DNA of 64,000 nt from Charina bottae (GCA_023362775.1 JALMGJ010000002.1:60056414-60120413); one strand, 5' to 3'. Counted from the first letter of the stretch, positions 31,703 to 44,335 are shown. Made by a program: numbers and translations. Notes: generated from the letters alone by a model not told the origin.

Positions 31703-33209
31703 ATATATATATTTCTTGTTTTTCTTTTAATATAAGGGAATGGAGCAACTGTATTTAATGATTTTTATAATGTGCCAATGGAATGATTTATAGAAATAAT
31801 GTGATTTTGGTTTAATATAAAGTAAATGATTGATTATGGATAGTTTGTTGTATATCCTTGGTGTTAAAAGTCGGAAGTCACCTCTTCTTGTAATTTTTTT
31901 TTTAAAAAAAATTTCTCTTGTGTTTTCACTCTTTTTTAGTTTTTTTCTCTTTTCTCTTTTCTCTTTTCTTTTTGTAGTTTTTTGCTTTTTTGTAGTTTTT
32001 ATCTTTGCCTTGAATCAAAGAAAATTCTTACAAAAAAATCAAGTGCTAGATAGAAAACATACATGCACAACTCTCAGCTGGTGTTCTTCTAGTTGACACA
32101 TTGTACAAGAGTACATGTTGGAGTAGCAACTGCTGAGAATGCTATAGATTTTTTTAAAAAATGACAGCATGTGAAAAGAAATTGGACTAAAACAGCTGAT
32201 CTGCAGAAACAAAGTGTTTTAGTGTAGAAATCTATTACAGACTTATGAGGTGTGAGCATTTTCCAACTAAATACTTTGCAAACACCAATGTATTTTCAAG
32301 TCTGGAGTATGTAAAATGACAGACTCTCCTTACTGTGATGAAGGAACTGCTTCAATACAAAGCATGCATTACGGAGTTATAAGCTGTAGACTTCTCTCTC
32401 CTTTGAAAAGGAACAGCAAAGAGCTACTGATGCTTCAGCACTTAATCCTTATGGGATACTATCATTCCTTTTCTGACTTTGCAGCTTGGTTAACTTGAGA
32501 CTAGTGGGCAGTATAACAGAAAATGTACTGTGAAAACAGTAACAGAGGATACCACCCCCAATTTCAGTGTCTGCATACAGCACTGCAGAAGATAGAATTA
32601 ATACAATTCCTTGGGGGAGGGATAGCTATCACTATATCATTAAATATTAACATATAATTAAAACAGTAACAAATCAAGCACCAAGATGCGCTGTGAATAC
32701 AATTATATAAAAAATAATTACTTCCTGTTCCCCAAGTCACTCCAGGAAAAGTAAGATTTAGTTAAGTGCTCTCTCCTTGGCATGTGACCTCCAGTGGCTG
32801 AATGAAGGTAAGTCCATAAAATTTGATTCCTTGTTGCTTTTTCCTGTGAGCCTAGATTGGGCAAATTAAGAAGCATTGGGTCTGAGACTAGACAAATCCT
32901 TTTCAAAAACAATGCACAAGTGTCAACTTCTCCTCCAGCCAGAAACAAATACCTTCAGGAAGATTTCCTGCAAGGCTTCAGGAATGGTGAAGAGAAGCCA
33001 AGAAGGAAAAGAGTCCAATCACCCACTCATTCACTTGCATGAGTTGGAAAGTTAGTGAGAGCAAGGAAAGAAAACATAGTAGCAAAAAATTATGAAAAGG
33101 TGACATCCTTTTTTTAAAGAATCATCACAAATTAGCACTACAGAACAACACTGTGGTATATAAAAGAGAACTTGGAGCATGTGCTCATTCACTAATATTC
33201 CAAAATATT
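31703..33209. other. No gene seen
   Basis: T-rich tracts near 31890-31990 (repeated TTTTCTC) and otherwise unassigned sequence. The short frames at 32316 and 32857 have no motif. Confidence 0.5.
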
Positions 33210-33905
33210 TATTTATTTATTTATTATTTAAATTTGTATCACCGCCCATCTCCTCCACACCTGGGGACTCTGGGCGGTTCACAATAATAAGTTAAAAATA
33301 TAAAATTACAGCGACAATTATTTACATATAAAATTCAAACAAAAAGATGTTAATAATAAGGCGGGTTTCATGGCACCAGCCACTCCCAAGACGAACTATT
33401 GGCATTCCCGTCCCAAGCCAGGCGGCAGAACTAGGTCTTCAAGTCTTTCCAGAAGGTCGGGAGTGAAGAAACTCGCCTCAGCCCCAGAGGCAAGATATTC
33501 CAAAGGGCAGGCACTACTGCAGAGAAGGCACGCCTCCTGGATCCCGCTAGATGGAACTCTTTTGCCGATGGGATCCTTAGCATGCCCTCTCTGCATGACC
33601 GAGTGAGGCAGGTCGATGTTCCGGGGATGAGACGGTTCCTCAGGTAACCCGGTCCCATGCCATACAGGGCTTTAAAGGTGATAACCAACACCTTGAATTG
33701 GACCCGTAAGAAAACTGGTACCCAATGCAGCTCGCGCAGCAGAGGTGTTACATGGGCCGATCTTACAGCACCCATAACTCTCTGCGCGGCCGCATTCTGG
33801 ACCAGCTGAAGCTTCCGGATACTCTTCAAGGGTAGCCCCATGTAGAGCGCATTGCAGCAGTCTATATGGGAGATGACAAGGGCATGAGTGACTGTTCAGA
33901 GGGCA
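33210..33905 (-). mobile_element. L2 LINE 3' end, 5'-truncated
   Basis: It matches 23840-24555 of the long L2 in reverse. The frame is open at 33431-33841 (136 codons) from [13 protein letters not shown] through FKALYGMGPGYLRNRLIP to the FWKDLKT end. The 3' UTR with the GGCGG hairpin-like motif and a TTTA tail is at the left. It keeps the CTCAT site that the solo LTR at 2706 hit in another copy. Confidence 0.9.
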
Positions 33906-35513
33906 TCTTGAATGTAATGGATATTATAATATCTTATAATATAATATTGTAATGGAACAAGTCTCTACCTCTCTACCTCTCTACCTCTACCATCTCAAGG
34001 AAGAGGTTGTCTAAGCCATATTAGCTTCTGATTGATTGAAAAGAAAAACCCTACAGTGTCAAATTACTAAAATGCCAACATGTGAAGAAACATTGCTGGC
34101 TGATGCTGCACAGAATGCTGCATTGCAGCTCTCCTATAACCATCTTCATTTTGTTGTTTGAAGAGCAAGAAAGGCACTGCAGCTAGAAAGCACATACTTC
34201 AAAACGCTGCTCACATACCTCTGGCATGTTGCTGCAGCATCTCCAGGCACAAAAAGATCCCTGTAGCTAATATGTTATTTTGGGAAAGGAATCGTCTCAC
34301 TGCCTGTAATGCTTTTGTGATAGTTTGTAATCATTTTTTTAGTAAATAAATAAACACAAAGCACCTATTTCTAACAGAATTGTATAACAGAATTGTATTT
34401 AATCCACAAATTAATGATACTCCATTCAGTTTTCTAAGTTTTTTAGATTATTCTACAAGAATGGAAGAAAACATAAACCAGTCATGCTTTGTGGGTATAA
34501 AACATTTGCAGATCCTATCCAAGCTTACCATTGTAACAAATAAAGAATGATGTTGTATTATCATTTTTTGTGATTGTTATTCAAGAATAGATAAAAAAAA
34601 GTAATGCCATACAGAATAAAATTAGTGTCCAAGGTAACAGGAGTTGTACTCTGAACTTAGTATCGCAAGTTACTGGGACTTATTGCCAAGTACAAATCAT
34701 AAGATGAGGTTGTAAAAGTCACTAGTTGAACTCATATTTTTGCTTTCATGGAGTACCATGTATCTGATCAACAAGTTGTATTGGCTTATAGTTTATTTTA
34801 TCCAGCTCAAATCATTTGATGAATGTGGATAAGTAACTATAATAATTAAATAACTCATGACAGTTAAAATTGGCTGGATTGAATGTTTTGTTAAAATTAT
34901 TACTTGATTTATTCTTAGTATAATTGGATATTCCACTTAGTATTAAATCTCATTGTAACTCCTCTCCCACTTTTCTTTTCCTCGTGTTTTTCTTAACAGC
35001 TACTTAATCAAAAGGTCAAATGGAAAAGGGAATACTGTTTAAAATACTCTATTTTTTCTGCAGTACTTCAAAATACATATTCCAACCCATATCCAATTCT
35101 GACCAATAGCATGATAAATGTGTAGCCATCCTATGCTTATCTAATCAGTTTTAGAGTATTCTGCTAATATGAACAAAATAATAAAAATTAAAGTATACCA
35201 ATGCAAGGCAATTGGAATGTGAGAGTTTGTTTTAGCTATACTTTTTTTACCATTAATGCATAAGTTTCTATTTAAATGTAGGCCACCTGAAGTATTTAAA
35301 ACTTTTTTAACTGAATGGTTTTTTGTTCAGAAAATTCTATAAGTGCTTTTAGAAATTAAATCCCACTTTCCATTCAAATATTTAATCAATACAAACATAG
35401 AGGATTCCACTTTGAGTCATGTAGTGACTAAAATCATGACTAAAAACAGGCTATAGAAAACTGGTTTCAGCTCTCCAACTGGCAAGAAAGCAATGTTCAG
35501 ACACTATTTCTCA
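33906..35513. other. No gene seen
   Basis: Unassigned AT-rich sequence. A CTCTACCTCTCTACC short tandem repeat lies near 33963-33990. Confidence 0.5.
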
Positions 35514-35521
35514 GCCCTGCC

Positions 35522-35632
35522 CAGTGTTTCTCAACCTTAGCAACTTTAAGATGTGTGGACTTCAATGCTGGCTGGGGAATGCTGGGAGTTGAAGTCCACA
35601 CATCTTAAAGTTGCCAAGGTTGAGAAACACGG
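35522..35632. mobile_element. hAT-like MITE
   Basis: It is a near-palindrome: CAGTGTTTCTCAACCTTAG...TTTAAGATGTGTGGA on the left mirrors TCCACACATCTTAAA...GGTTGAGAAACAC on the right. GCCCTGCC (35514-35521) and GCCTGGCC (35633-35640) may be a decayed 8-bp duplication. Confidence 0.85.
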
Positions 35633-35640
35633 GCCTGGCC

Positions 35641-38600
35641 TAGCCCTTAGCACTCAACAGCCTTCTTTGTAGCCCCCACCCCTATCCCCAAGAGCTGAAT
35701 AAATTAACAAGGGATTGTGGGAATTGGCTGGCCTACATATTTAAGATAAAATCTTTAACTCTGAAAAAAAAATGCTAAAATCAGGAAAAAGAAATACTCT
35801 TTTCAATATTTTTTTTCAAATGTTTAGATGTTTTGAGGTCTAAACAGATATTTTCAGTGTTTAGAGGATTTGAGAATGCAGTAACAGTCCAGCACTAAAT
35901 TTGTCTACTCAAGACAGAACCTTTATAAGGAGCAGGCAAAGGGGAAAATTAAGGTGGAATCCACACATGGAGAGGCAGAGCTATTCCAAACTATGGTTCA
36001 GTATTTGAAATGATCAATGTGTATATTTTCATTCAGAGCAATAAATCCTGTCAGGTAAATTATACTCCCAATTATTTCAGCTGGCTTTCTCCATACATCT
36101 CAATTTATTTACCTATTTGACTTCTGTGGGAAAAGATTACATTGCCAGAGGTAGCACTGGGAAAAGGGGAAGCTGAAATAGACATTCTTTTGAGACTATT
36201 AAAACATCTCTAATTTAGTAGAAAGTCCCACTGTATTCTACAGGAACTGATCACCTGCAAGTGTATGGACAGTTGCCTGAATTTTCTCTTCTGTTTTCTG
36301 CAGTGTTTGTTTTGTTTCTTTTATCTTGTACAATTTCCTTCTGTTCAGCTTTTCCTTTTTTTTCTGTCCTCATACATCATTCTATTGAATCACATTCCAT
36401 TTAGTTTCTGTAGCTTCAATTTTTATGACTGAGTTGTTGTGAGAAACAATGATTTGATAAGCCACTCAATGAAAAATTAATGTGAATTATTAATAACAGG
36501 GAAACTTTGGGCTTTTTAAAATTGGGTTTTGTCTGATTAATGCTGTCACATCACTACAGACTGCAAACTTTATTGTCTTATTCTTTGCATCCCCTCCCAT
36601 CCCCCATATTGAGTGACATTCCTAATCTATTAAAGTCCAGTCTAACTCTTTCATTTTGCTACAGAAGCCAAAACAATGAGGTATTATCTATCAGCATAAT
36701 GGACCAGGGAAGGAGGAAAAGAAATCTGAAATTGTTGAACTCGTATAATATTTTCATGCATAAATGGGAAGAAAGCTATCTTGCTTAAATTTGTTTAAAT
36801 TGATTGTGATGTGAGAAGTATTTTGACTATTTGACCCAAACCTCCCTCATCTTCTGTTATGGAAGGAAAGAAAGAAGTAAATGTGAAACTAATATACATT
36901 TATAACTCTTAATGGAGTTTTAAGATCCAAAGCGAGGAACCATTAGAACTAGGTTCAAAGCTCTGGCATGTGAGATGTGTATAAAATGGGGAAGAGTCCT
37001 GCATAAAATGAAGTGACTGAATTGGAATTCAATTTAAAAAATGAATAAATAAAAGGTAGTGATAATTAAAGACAGAATGTCAGCAATGATTATACAAAAA
37101 TTTACAGGTTGCTAAAAACTTTTTTTGACAAAAGCAGGTACAATATGTTTTTATTTAAGGTGCCTTTTAGGTACCGGGATTTTAAAAATCCATGGCATTT
37201 ATAAAAGAAACAAACAATAGTAAGAAACGGGTTTCTTTAGACAGTATACTCTTGCTTGGTTTGGGGACCATCTATGTGAATGTTTAACATGAAGCTAGAT
37301 GAAGATTTTGTTCTTAAAAAATGTCTTAGAGCTCTTAATATATCAAAGGAGCAGAGATATCCTCAGCTGGAGGAAGAGGGGGAAGGACTGTGTGCTTTTG
37401 GTGGGGAATCAGGGTTTATTTCTACCAGGAGTTGGCAGCATTTGTCACAGATAAAGGGGTGTGTAAGCTGTGGACTTTACTTGAGGAGGGAGAATACATC
37501 AATGAAAATTTAGTGGTAGGGATAAAATAAAGGGAAACTCATTAGATTAAAGTGACTCAAAGCCACTCAGACCTGGCTTTCTCCTCTTCCTGGAAACCTG
37601 GACAGCTTTATTCTATGAAGGCTGACACCCTCCCTCCCCCAGCATTCTCTTCCTAATGCTTACTCCTCTCCCTCCCTTTGATTGCAGCTGCAAGTTTTGT
37701 CTATTTGTTCAACAACTTCATAGCTGTTTGTTTGGGAATTTACCATTTTTCTGCTGATTAGCTTGATTCTGTTAGTGGGGCTGTGCAGCACTTGAGATTC
37801 AGTTCTCAAAAGATTCTTTGGAGCATGTACCCGTGAAAACATAGCACCTATCTACAACTCTTTAAAGCAGCTGCATCTTTTCCAGGCATCTGTGAGAGGA
37901 AGGATGGGACAATGAAATTGCCCAGACTCCCCAATCTCCCATTACCTTATTTGTGCCCTGCCCTTCCTTTATTTGGCATACCAGCCTTAAAGAGGGTCTG
38001 ATTGAAGAGGAAGCGTTACAAGGGCAGAGAAAGAAAAAGGAAGACAGAAGACAGAAGAAACTATGAGCTGGGGAAGGGAGGAAGGAAGGGAGGGAGGACA
38101 GATTCTGGAGCTGAGGGAAATCTGACAAGTGGAAGTGGCTAAGTAGAAGCGATTAGCAAGTATTGTAGCCATGATCATGCTAGTGGTGCTGAAACTGGTT
38201 CCAGCAACCCTGCAGCTCAGTGGTGGAAACAAGGTGGTCCAGGAAGCCTGGTAAGATAAAGACTTTGACCAGCCAGAGCCCTGAGTGGAAGCCACAGCCG
38301 CCATCTGTCAGGGAAGCTAAGTACTTAGCTGCAGTTGTAGCCTTCAAAAAGCAGGGAAGCGGGGGTGGGGTGGGGAAGCAAGTAAAGCGACTGACCTCCA
38401 CCCAGTACCCCATATACTGATGTTTGTGGGATAGAGGGCATGGGGAGGGGTGAGGGGGAGGGGAGATAAAGCCCTTAGAAAGAAGTCCAGACAGGATTAA
38501 AAGGAAAATAGATTAAGAGAGTATGTATCTACATATGCATGTACATGAATGTATATGTGTGTGTATGTACATATGTGCATGCATGAGAGAAAAAAAGAGA

Positions 38601-40169
38601 TAAAGGAAGAAAAGAATAGTTTCACACAATAAATATTATTTTTTAAAAAATCAGAAACAATATGGATGGTATTTGCTCTGATAACTTTATTCTTTAGTCT
38701 GTCAACATGATCCCAACCTTGCTCAGCCATATACTACTACTACATAAAAATCTCACTCTTTAAACACCTTTGCAATATTTCAAATCAAAATTACAGGAGT
38801 GCCATTAAGGATGAGGGCAGAGCCTTGTGGCAGTACAATTCATCTGGGATGGTCAACCTGGATCCACCTTAAGCATCAATCCAAAGCTTAACAGCTCTTT
38901 AACGTCTGGCACTCCTGCTTTTTGGTTTGGCTATTTTCCTTCTGCTTATATTTATGCTTGTAATGAATTACTGCTGAAAAAGAGGCTTGCAGTAATATGA
39001 GTTCACTCTAAGTATCTTTCGTATCCAAGGAGACAGCTATTTTCCAAATGGCATTCCCATTTCTGTATGGAAGATGAATTGTCCATCATGTTTATGTAAA
39101 TACGAGAGCAAAGGTTCCTCTCTATTCTTATTTAGAAATTAAAACCAATGATTTCCAGTGGTTACTGCTATAAAGAGGAAATAGACCTTGACTGGAAGTA
39201 ATGAGGCATTTGTGTTTGCCATAAGTATAAATTACTAGGACTCCTAGAAGAGCTATCCTTTTTTTGTTCAGCCTGCTAAGTGACGATCAGTGAACGTAAA
39301 GTAAATTCCAGGGAACACTCATGGGTCACCTTAGAATTTATGGACCGTGAGACACATTTATCCAAAACAACCCTAAATTTTAGGGCTGCGTGTGGTCGCG
39401 ATGAGCTGTTTGGTTCAATTTTTCAAGCTGTATATAATGATGGGTAATTAAAGGGCAACACTTTCAGGAATGGTGACCTCCAGTTTAACTGTGCTCTCCA
39501 TTGAAGTGTGGAAGGTTATCTAGCATGCAGACAGAGGACGCCAAATGAATCATGAAGCAGCAGGACACGCTGCATTCAGCAGTATCTTGAGCTCAGCTGG
39601 TACTGCACGTAACTGCTGCCAGAAGAGGAACTTCCTACTTTGCCTTGTTACTTTAAAACCATCTTGTTGGAACTACCAGCAGTCAATTGATCACAGTCTC
39701 TCTTTTTTCCCTCCATCATCTAAAGGTAGAAGTTTTAAAAACAACAACAAATGAACTATCACATTCAGCAATGAAATTTCCCCCTCACCTGAAAGGGACA
39801 TTCTATCACTCAGATGGTTCCATTTGTTTACCATCCTGGGTGATAAATGGGCTCCTTCAGGATCAAGAGGGGCTTAGAAATAAAAGAAGCAAGCAAGCAA
39901 GCAAGCAAATGAAGTGCAAAACAAGACTGAAGTTAATGTGGTCAGAGAAGACGATGCTGTTTAGATGCCACCTACAAGATAGTTGCTCCTCACTTCCCCA
40001 TTATGGAGAACCAATTAACTTCAAATTTAACTAGCCTCAAGAGACCCAAGCAGGGCTAGAAGAGAAAGCGCATCTGTTTGGGCAATACTTCCCTCTCCAA
40101 AGTGCATCCCATCACCATGAAGAGGTGGTGCTGGTGTGGTCATTTTTCTTTTTGTGACCACAGATCTCA
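35641..40169. other. Long stretch with no recognised gene or repeat
   Basis: About 4.5 kb of AT-rich sequence. It contains TG/TA-rich microsatellite-like sequence near 38520-38585 and four AAGC units near 39887-39907. No open frame over 115 codons is present and none has a recognisable domain. It may be unique non-coding DNA or old decayed repeats. Confidence 0.5.
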
Positions 40170-40174
40170 TGCCC

Positions 40175-40623
40175 TGTCAGGGCGCGCGGATGGAGCGGCC
40201 TGCTTTTCTCTCCTAGGCACCAGCGATCCAAGTACTATGCAGTAAATAGACTCCAAACAGAAGTTATATCAAATATCCTATTTACTTTATATACATACGT
40301 ATTTACAGATCACTTCCACAGGTAACAAAATGATACACCAACGATACAGCATTCACGAGGTAAAATGGGAATAATGGGAAATGAGAATGTCTCTGCATAT
40401 ATAGTGAACCTGACCAATCACATTATAGGTCACTCTCGTTATTCACCACACCCAACCTAACTCTAAGCACCTGTTGTATGAGTCACACACTGACACATCA
40501 TTCCTACAACAATGGCTGCTAATTGGGTGACTGTGCAGAATATTTCCCCTTTCACCTAAATATCAAGCCTCTCTGTATAATTTATATCTAGCAGTAAATT
40601 CCCGGGTTTATCAAACCCCAACA
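40175..40623 (-). mobile_element. Solo LTR, family A, copy 2
   Basis: A 449-bp LTR with TGTCAGGG and CCCCAACA ends, flanked by a perfect 5-bp duplication TGCCC (40170-40174 and 40624-40628). The minus strand carries an inverted CCAAT element and a TATA-like GTATATAAAG (near 40285-40294), giving minus orientation. Its CpG-rich end (GGGCGCGCGG) is at the left. It is homologous to 25499-25918. Confidence 0.85.
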
Positions 40624-40628
40624 TGCCC

Positions 40629-41101
40629 TGAATAAAAGAGTTGGAGCACAGACCCAGGCAAAGGGCCTTTGAAGGAGAGGGCCTGGGCTTTGGGCCACGC
40701 TCTCCCTCCACCTTATCCTGCTTAACTACCTGCCTGCTTTGCTGCCTCTCCCCTAACTTTTTTATATGGCTGGCAATCTCCTCCTCCTCCTCCTCCTCCT
40801 CCTCACTGCCACTCCATGCCTATGAACAGCTACTATCACCGCCAGTCTCAGAGGCCCCCTGGACTGTGGGGTCCTGTTCCTGCATCCTATATCCAACGTT
40901 AGTGACATTAATGATATAAGGGGAGCAGGTAGCTGAAAACGCTGACTCCCTAGCAGATCTTTTATTCTTTCCTAGATGTGGTTTCTTTTTCTCAGATACC
41001 TCCCCTTCCCTAAGTAAAATATCTAACAGCAAAGGAGGGCTCTATAGGGGGAAAAAAATGAGGTGTTGTCAACTTTCAATTCCTTGAACTATAAGGCTTG
41101 A
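40629..41101. other. No gene; (TCC)n tract
   Basis: A run of about eight TCC units lies at 40781-40804. Otherwise unassigned. Confidence 0.6.
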
Positions 41102-41113
41102 AGGCAGATATTT

Positions 41114-44100
41114 GTTGTTGTTTATTCATTCAGTCGTTTCCGACTCTTCGTGACTTCATGGACCAGTCCACGCCAGAGCCCTCTGTCGGCCGTCACCACC
41201 CCCAGCTCCCCAATGGTTGAGTCCGTCACCTCCAGAATACCATCCATCCATCTTGCCCTTGGTCGGCCCCTCTTCCTTTTGCCTTCCACTTTCCCTAGCA
41301 TCAGCTTCTTCTCCAGGGTATCCTGTCTTCTCATTATGTGGCCAAAGTACTTCAGTTTTGCCTTTAATATCATTCCCTCAAGTGAGCAGTCTGGCTTTAT
41401 TTCCTGGAGTATGGACTGGTTTGATCTTCTTGCAGTCCAAGGCACTCTCAGAATTTTCATCCAACACCACAGTTCAAAAGCATCTATCTTCCTTCGCTCA
41501 GCCTTCCTTATGGTCCAGCTCTCACAGCCATAGGTTACTACAGGGAATACCATTGCTTTAACTATGCGGACCTTTGTTGTCAGTGTGATGTCTCTGCTCT
41601 TAACTATTTTATCAAGATTTGCCATTGCTCTCCTCCCAAGAAGTAGACGTCTTCTGATTTCCTGGCTGCAGTCAGCGTCTGCAGTAATCTTTGCGCCTAG
41701 AAATACAAAGTCTTTCACTGCCTCCACTTTTTCTCCCTCTATTTGCCAGTCATCAATCAAGCTCGTTGCCATAATCTTGGTTTTTTTGAGGTTTAACTGC
41801 AACCCAGCTTTTGCACTTTCTTCTTTCACCTTCGTCATAAGGCTCCTCAGCTCCTCCTCGCTTTCAGCCATCAAAGTGGTATCATCTGCATATCTGAGAT
41901 TGTTAATGTTTCTTCCAGCGATTTTAACTCCAGCCTTGGATTCCTCAAGCCCAGCATGTCGCATGATGTGTTCTGCATACAGGTTGAATAGGTAGGGTGA
42001 GAGTATACAACCCTGCCGTACTCCTTTCCCAATCTTAAACCAGTCCGTTGTTCCGTGCTCTGTTCTTACCGTTGCTACTTGGTCGTTATACAGATTCCTC
42101 AGGAGGCAGACAAGATGACTTGGTATCCCCATACCACCAAGAACTTGCCACAATTTGTTATGATCCACACAGTCAAAGGCTTTAGAATAGTCAATAAAAC
42201 AGAAATAGATGTTTTTCTGAAATTCCCTGGCTTTCTCCATTATCCAGCGGATATTGGCAATTTGGTCTTTAGTTCCTCTGCCTTTTCTAAACCCAGCTTG
42301 TACATCTGGCAATTCTCGCTCCATGAATTGCTGGAGTCTACCTTGCAATATCTTGAGCATTACCTTACTGGCATGTGAAATAAGAGCCACTGTTCGATCG
42401 TTTGAACATTCTTTAGTGCTTCCCTTTTTTGGTATGGGGATATAAGTTGATTTTTTCCAATCTGATGGCCATTCTTGTGTTTTCCAAATTTGCTGGCATA
42501 TGGCATGCATCACCTTGACAGCATCATCTTGCAAGATTTTAAACAGTTCAGCTGGGATACCATCGTCTCCTGCTGCCTTGTTATTAGCAATGCTTCTTAA
42601 GGCCCATTCAACCTCACTCTTCAGGATGTCTGGCTCTAACTCACTGACCACACCGTCAAAGCTATCTCCAATATTATTATCCTTCCTATACAGATCTTCC
42701 GTATATTCTTGCCACCTTTTCTTGATCTCTTCTGCTTCTGTTAGGTCCTTGCCATCTTTGTTTTTGATCATACCCATTTTTGCCTGGAATTTACCTCCGA
42801 TGTTTCTAATTTTCTGGAAGAGGTCTCTTGTCCTTCCTATTCTATTGTCTTCTTCCACTTCCGCACATTGCTTGTTTAAAAATAATTCCTTATCTCTTCT
42901 GGCTAACCTCTGGAATTTTGCATTTAATTGGGCATATCTCCCCCTATCACTGTTGCCTTTTGCTTTCCTTCTTTTTTGGGCTACTTCCAGTGTTTCAGCA
43001 GACAGCCATCTTGCCTTCTTGGTTTTCTTTTTCTTTGGGACGTTTTTTGTTGCCGCCTCCTGAACAATGTTGCGAACGTCTGTCCATAGTTCTTCCGGGA
43101 CCCTATCTATTAAATCTAGTCCCTTAAATCTATTCTTCACCTCCACTGCATATTCCTTAGGAATATTAGTGAGCTCATATCTAACTGATCTGTGGGTCTT
43201 CCCTATTCTCTTTAGTCTGATTCTAAATTTTGCAATAAGAAGTTCATGATCTGAACTACAGTCAGCTCCAGGTCTTGTTTTTACCGACTGTATAGATGTC
43301 CGCCACCTTTGGCTGCAAAGGATGTAGTCAATCTGATTTCGGTGTTGACCATATGGTGAAGTCCATGTATAAAGTCGTCTTTTAGGTTGTTGGAAGAGAG
43401 TGTTTGTTATGCACAGTGAGTTGTCTTGGCAAAATTCTATCAGCCTATGTCCTGCTTCATTTTGTTCTCCCAGACCATGCTTTCCTGTAATTCCAGGTGT
43501 CGTCTGACTACCCACCTTAGCATTCCAGTCTCCTGTAATGAAAATAACATCTCTTTTTGGTATATTATCTAGTAGGTGCTGCAGATCCTCATAGAATTGA
43601 TCTACTTCTGCTTCTTCAGCATCTGTGGTTGGGGCGTATATTTGGATCACTGTGATGTTAAATGGCTTACCCTGAATTCGAATTGAGATCATTCTATCGT
43701 TTTTTGGATTGTATCCAAGCACTGCTTTAGCCACTTTATTATTAATTATGAAGGCTACTCCATTTCTTCTGTGGTCCTCTTGTCCACAGTAGTAGATCTG
43801 GTGGTCATCTGATGTGAAGTGGCCCATCCCAGTCCATTTCAGTTCACTGACACCTAAAATATCTATATTTAATCTTGACATCTCACCAATAACCACATCC
43901 AATTTGCCCTGGCTCATAGATCTTACATTCCAGGTTCCTATGGTGTGTTGATCTTTAGAACATCGGATTCGTCGTTCACCACCAGCACCGTCGGCCGCTA
44001 GCCGTCCTTTCGGCTTTGAGCTAGCTGCGTCATCACATCTGGGGCTAGTTGAATGTATCCTCTGTTCCTCCCCAGTAGCATTTTGACCATCTTCCGACCT

Positions 44101-44335
44101 GGGAGTCCCATCTTCCGATGGTATACCGACATATCTTTGGTTGTACTGATCCATTTAGTTTTCATGGCAAGAATACTGGGGTGGGTTGCCATTACCTTCC
44201 CCAGGGATCGTATTTAGTCTGACCTCTCTGCCACAACCTTCCCGTCTTGGGTGTCCCTTCATGGTTTAGCTCATGGTTTCATTGAGGTGCTCAAGCTCCA
44301 GCACCACGACAAGGTAATGATCTCCTTTGCTGGAG
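41114..44335 (-). mobile_element. Full-length Bov-B (RTE) retrotransposon
   Basis: A 3.2-kb element is flanked by a perfect 12-bp duplication AGGCAGATATTT (41102-41113 and 44336-44347). It has a 181-bp 5' UTR (44155-44335), one open ORF of 1010 codons and an 8-bp 3' extension ending in CAACAACAA-type sequence. Bov-B is an RTE-clade LINE widespread in squamates and known for horizontal transfer to ruminants and other lineages. The complete ORF and perfect duplication mark it as the youngest large insertion in the window. Confidence 0.95.
41122..44154 (-). CDS. Bov-B ORF2 protein: AP endonuclease plus reverse transcriptase
   Basis: The ORF has 1010 codons with no stop. Endonuclease residues (1-310): TWNVRS (N76), SELKW (E104), IYAPT (Y173), GDWNAK (D209, N211), QIDYIL (D276) and SSDHELL (S301-H303), all expected positions filled. 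A basic linker (KKKKTKK, 374-380) precedes the RT at about 480-800, with FIDYSKAFD near 654, GVRQGCILSP near 711 and YADD at 755-758. The C-terminal part contains WTIRKAERRKIDAFELWCW and a basic segment, GKRKRGRPRARW. One oddity: residue 586, in the usually invariant N-Y-R motif, is D instead of Y; the copy at 9.5-11.3 kb keeps Y. That could impair activity. Confidence 0.95.
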   Translation of the reverse strand: MDQYNQRYVGIPSEDGTPRSEDGQNATGEEQRIHSTSPRCDDAASSKPKGRLAADGAGGERRIRCSKDQHTIGTWNVRSMSQGKLDVVIGEMSRLNIDILGVSELKWTGMGHFTSDDHQIYYCGQEDHRRNGVAFIINNKVAKAVLGYNPKNDRMISIRIQGKPFNITVIQIYAPTTDAEEAEVDQFYEDLQHLLDNIPKRDVIFITGDWNAKVGSQTTPGITGKHGLGEQNEAGHRLIEFCQDNSLCITNTLFQQPKRRLYTWTSPYGQHRNQIDYILCSQRWRTSIQSVKTRPGADCSSDHELLIAKFRIRLKRIGKTHRSVRYELTNIPKEYAVEVKNRFKGLDLIDRVPEELWTDVRNIVQEAATKNVPKKKKTKKARWLSAETLEVAQKRRKAKGNSDRGRYAQLNAKFQRLARRDKELFLNKQCAEVEEDNRIGRTRDLFQKIRNIGGKFQAKMGMIKNKDGKDLTEAEEIKKRWQEYTEDLYRKDNNIGDSFDGVVSELEPDILKSEVEWALRSIANNKAAGDDGIPAELFKILQDDAVKVMHAICQQIWKTQEWPSDWKKSTYIPIPKKGSTKECSNDRTVALISHASKVMLKILQGRLQQFMERELPDVQAGFRKGRGTKDQIANIRWIMEKAREFQKNIYFCFIDYSKAFDCVDHNKLWQVLGGMGIPSHLVCLLRNLYNDQVATVRTEHGTTDWFKIGKGVRQGCILSPYLFNLYAEHIMRHAGLEESKAGVKIAGRNINNLRYADDTTLMAESEEELRSLMTKVKEESAKAGLQLNLKKTKIMATSLIDDWQIEGEKVEAVKDFVFLGAKITADADCSQEIRRRLLLGRRAMANLDKIVKSRDITLTTKVRIVKAMVFPVVTYGCESWTIRKAERRKIDAFELWCWMKILRVPWTARRSNQSILQEIKPDCSLEGMILKAKLKYFGHIMRRQDTLEKKLMLGKVEGKRKRGRPRARWMDGILEVTDSTIGELGVVTADRGLWRGLVHEVTKSRKRLNE

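Noticed and set aside
41150..43127. Several long plus-strand open frames opposite the Bov-B ORF (up to 187 codons)
   Set aside because: They are antisense shadows of the 1010-codon ORF and recur opposite every Bov-B copy. They are serine/leucine-rich with no domain.
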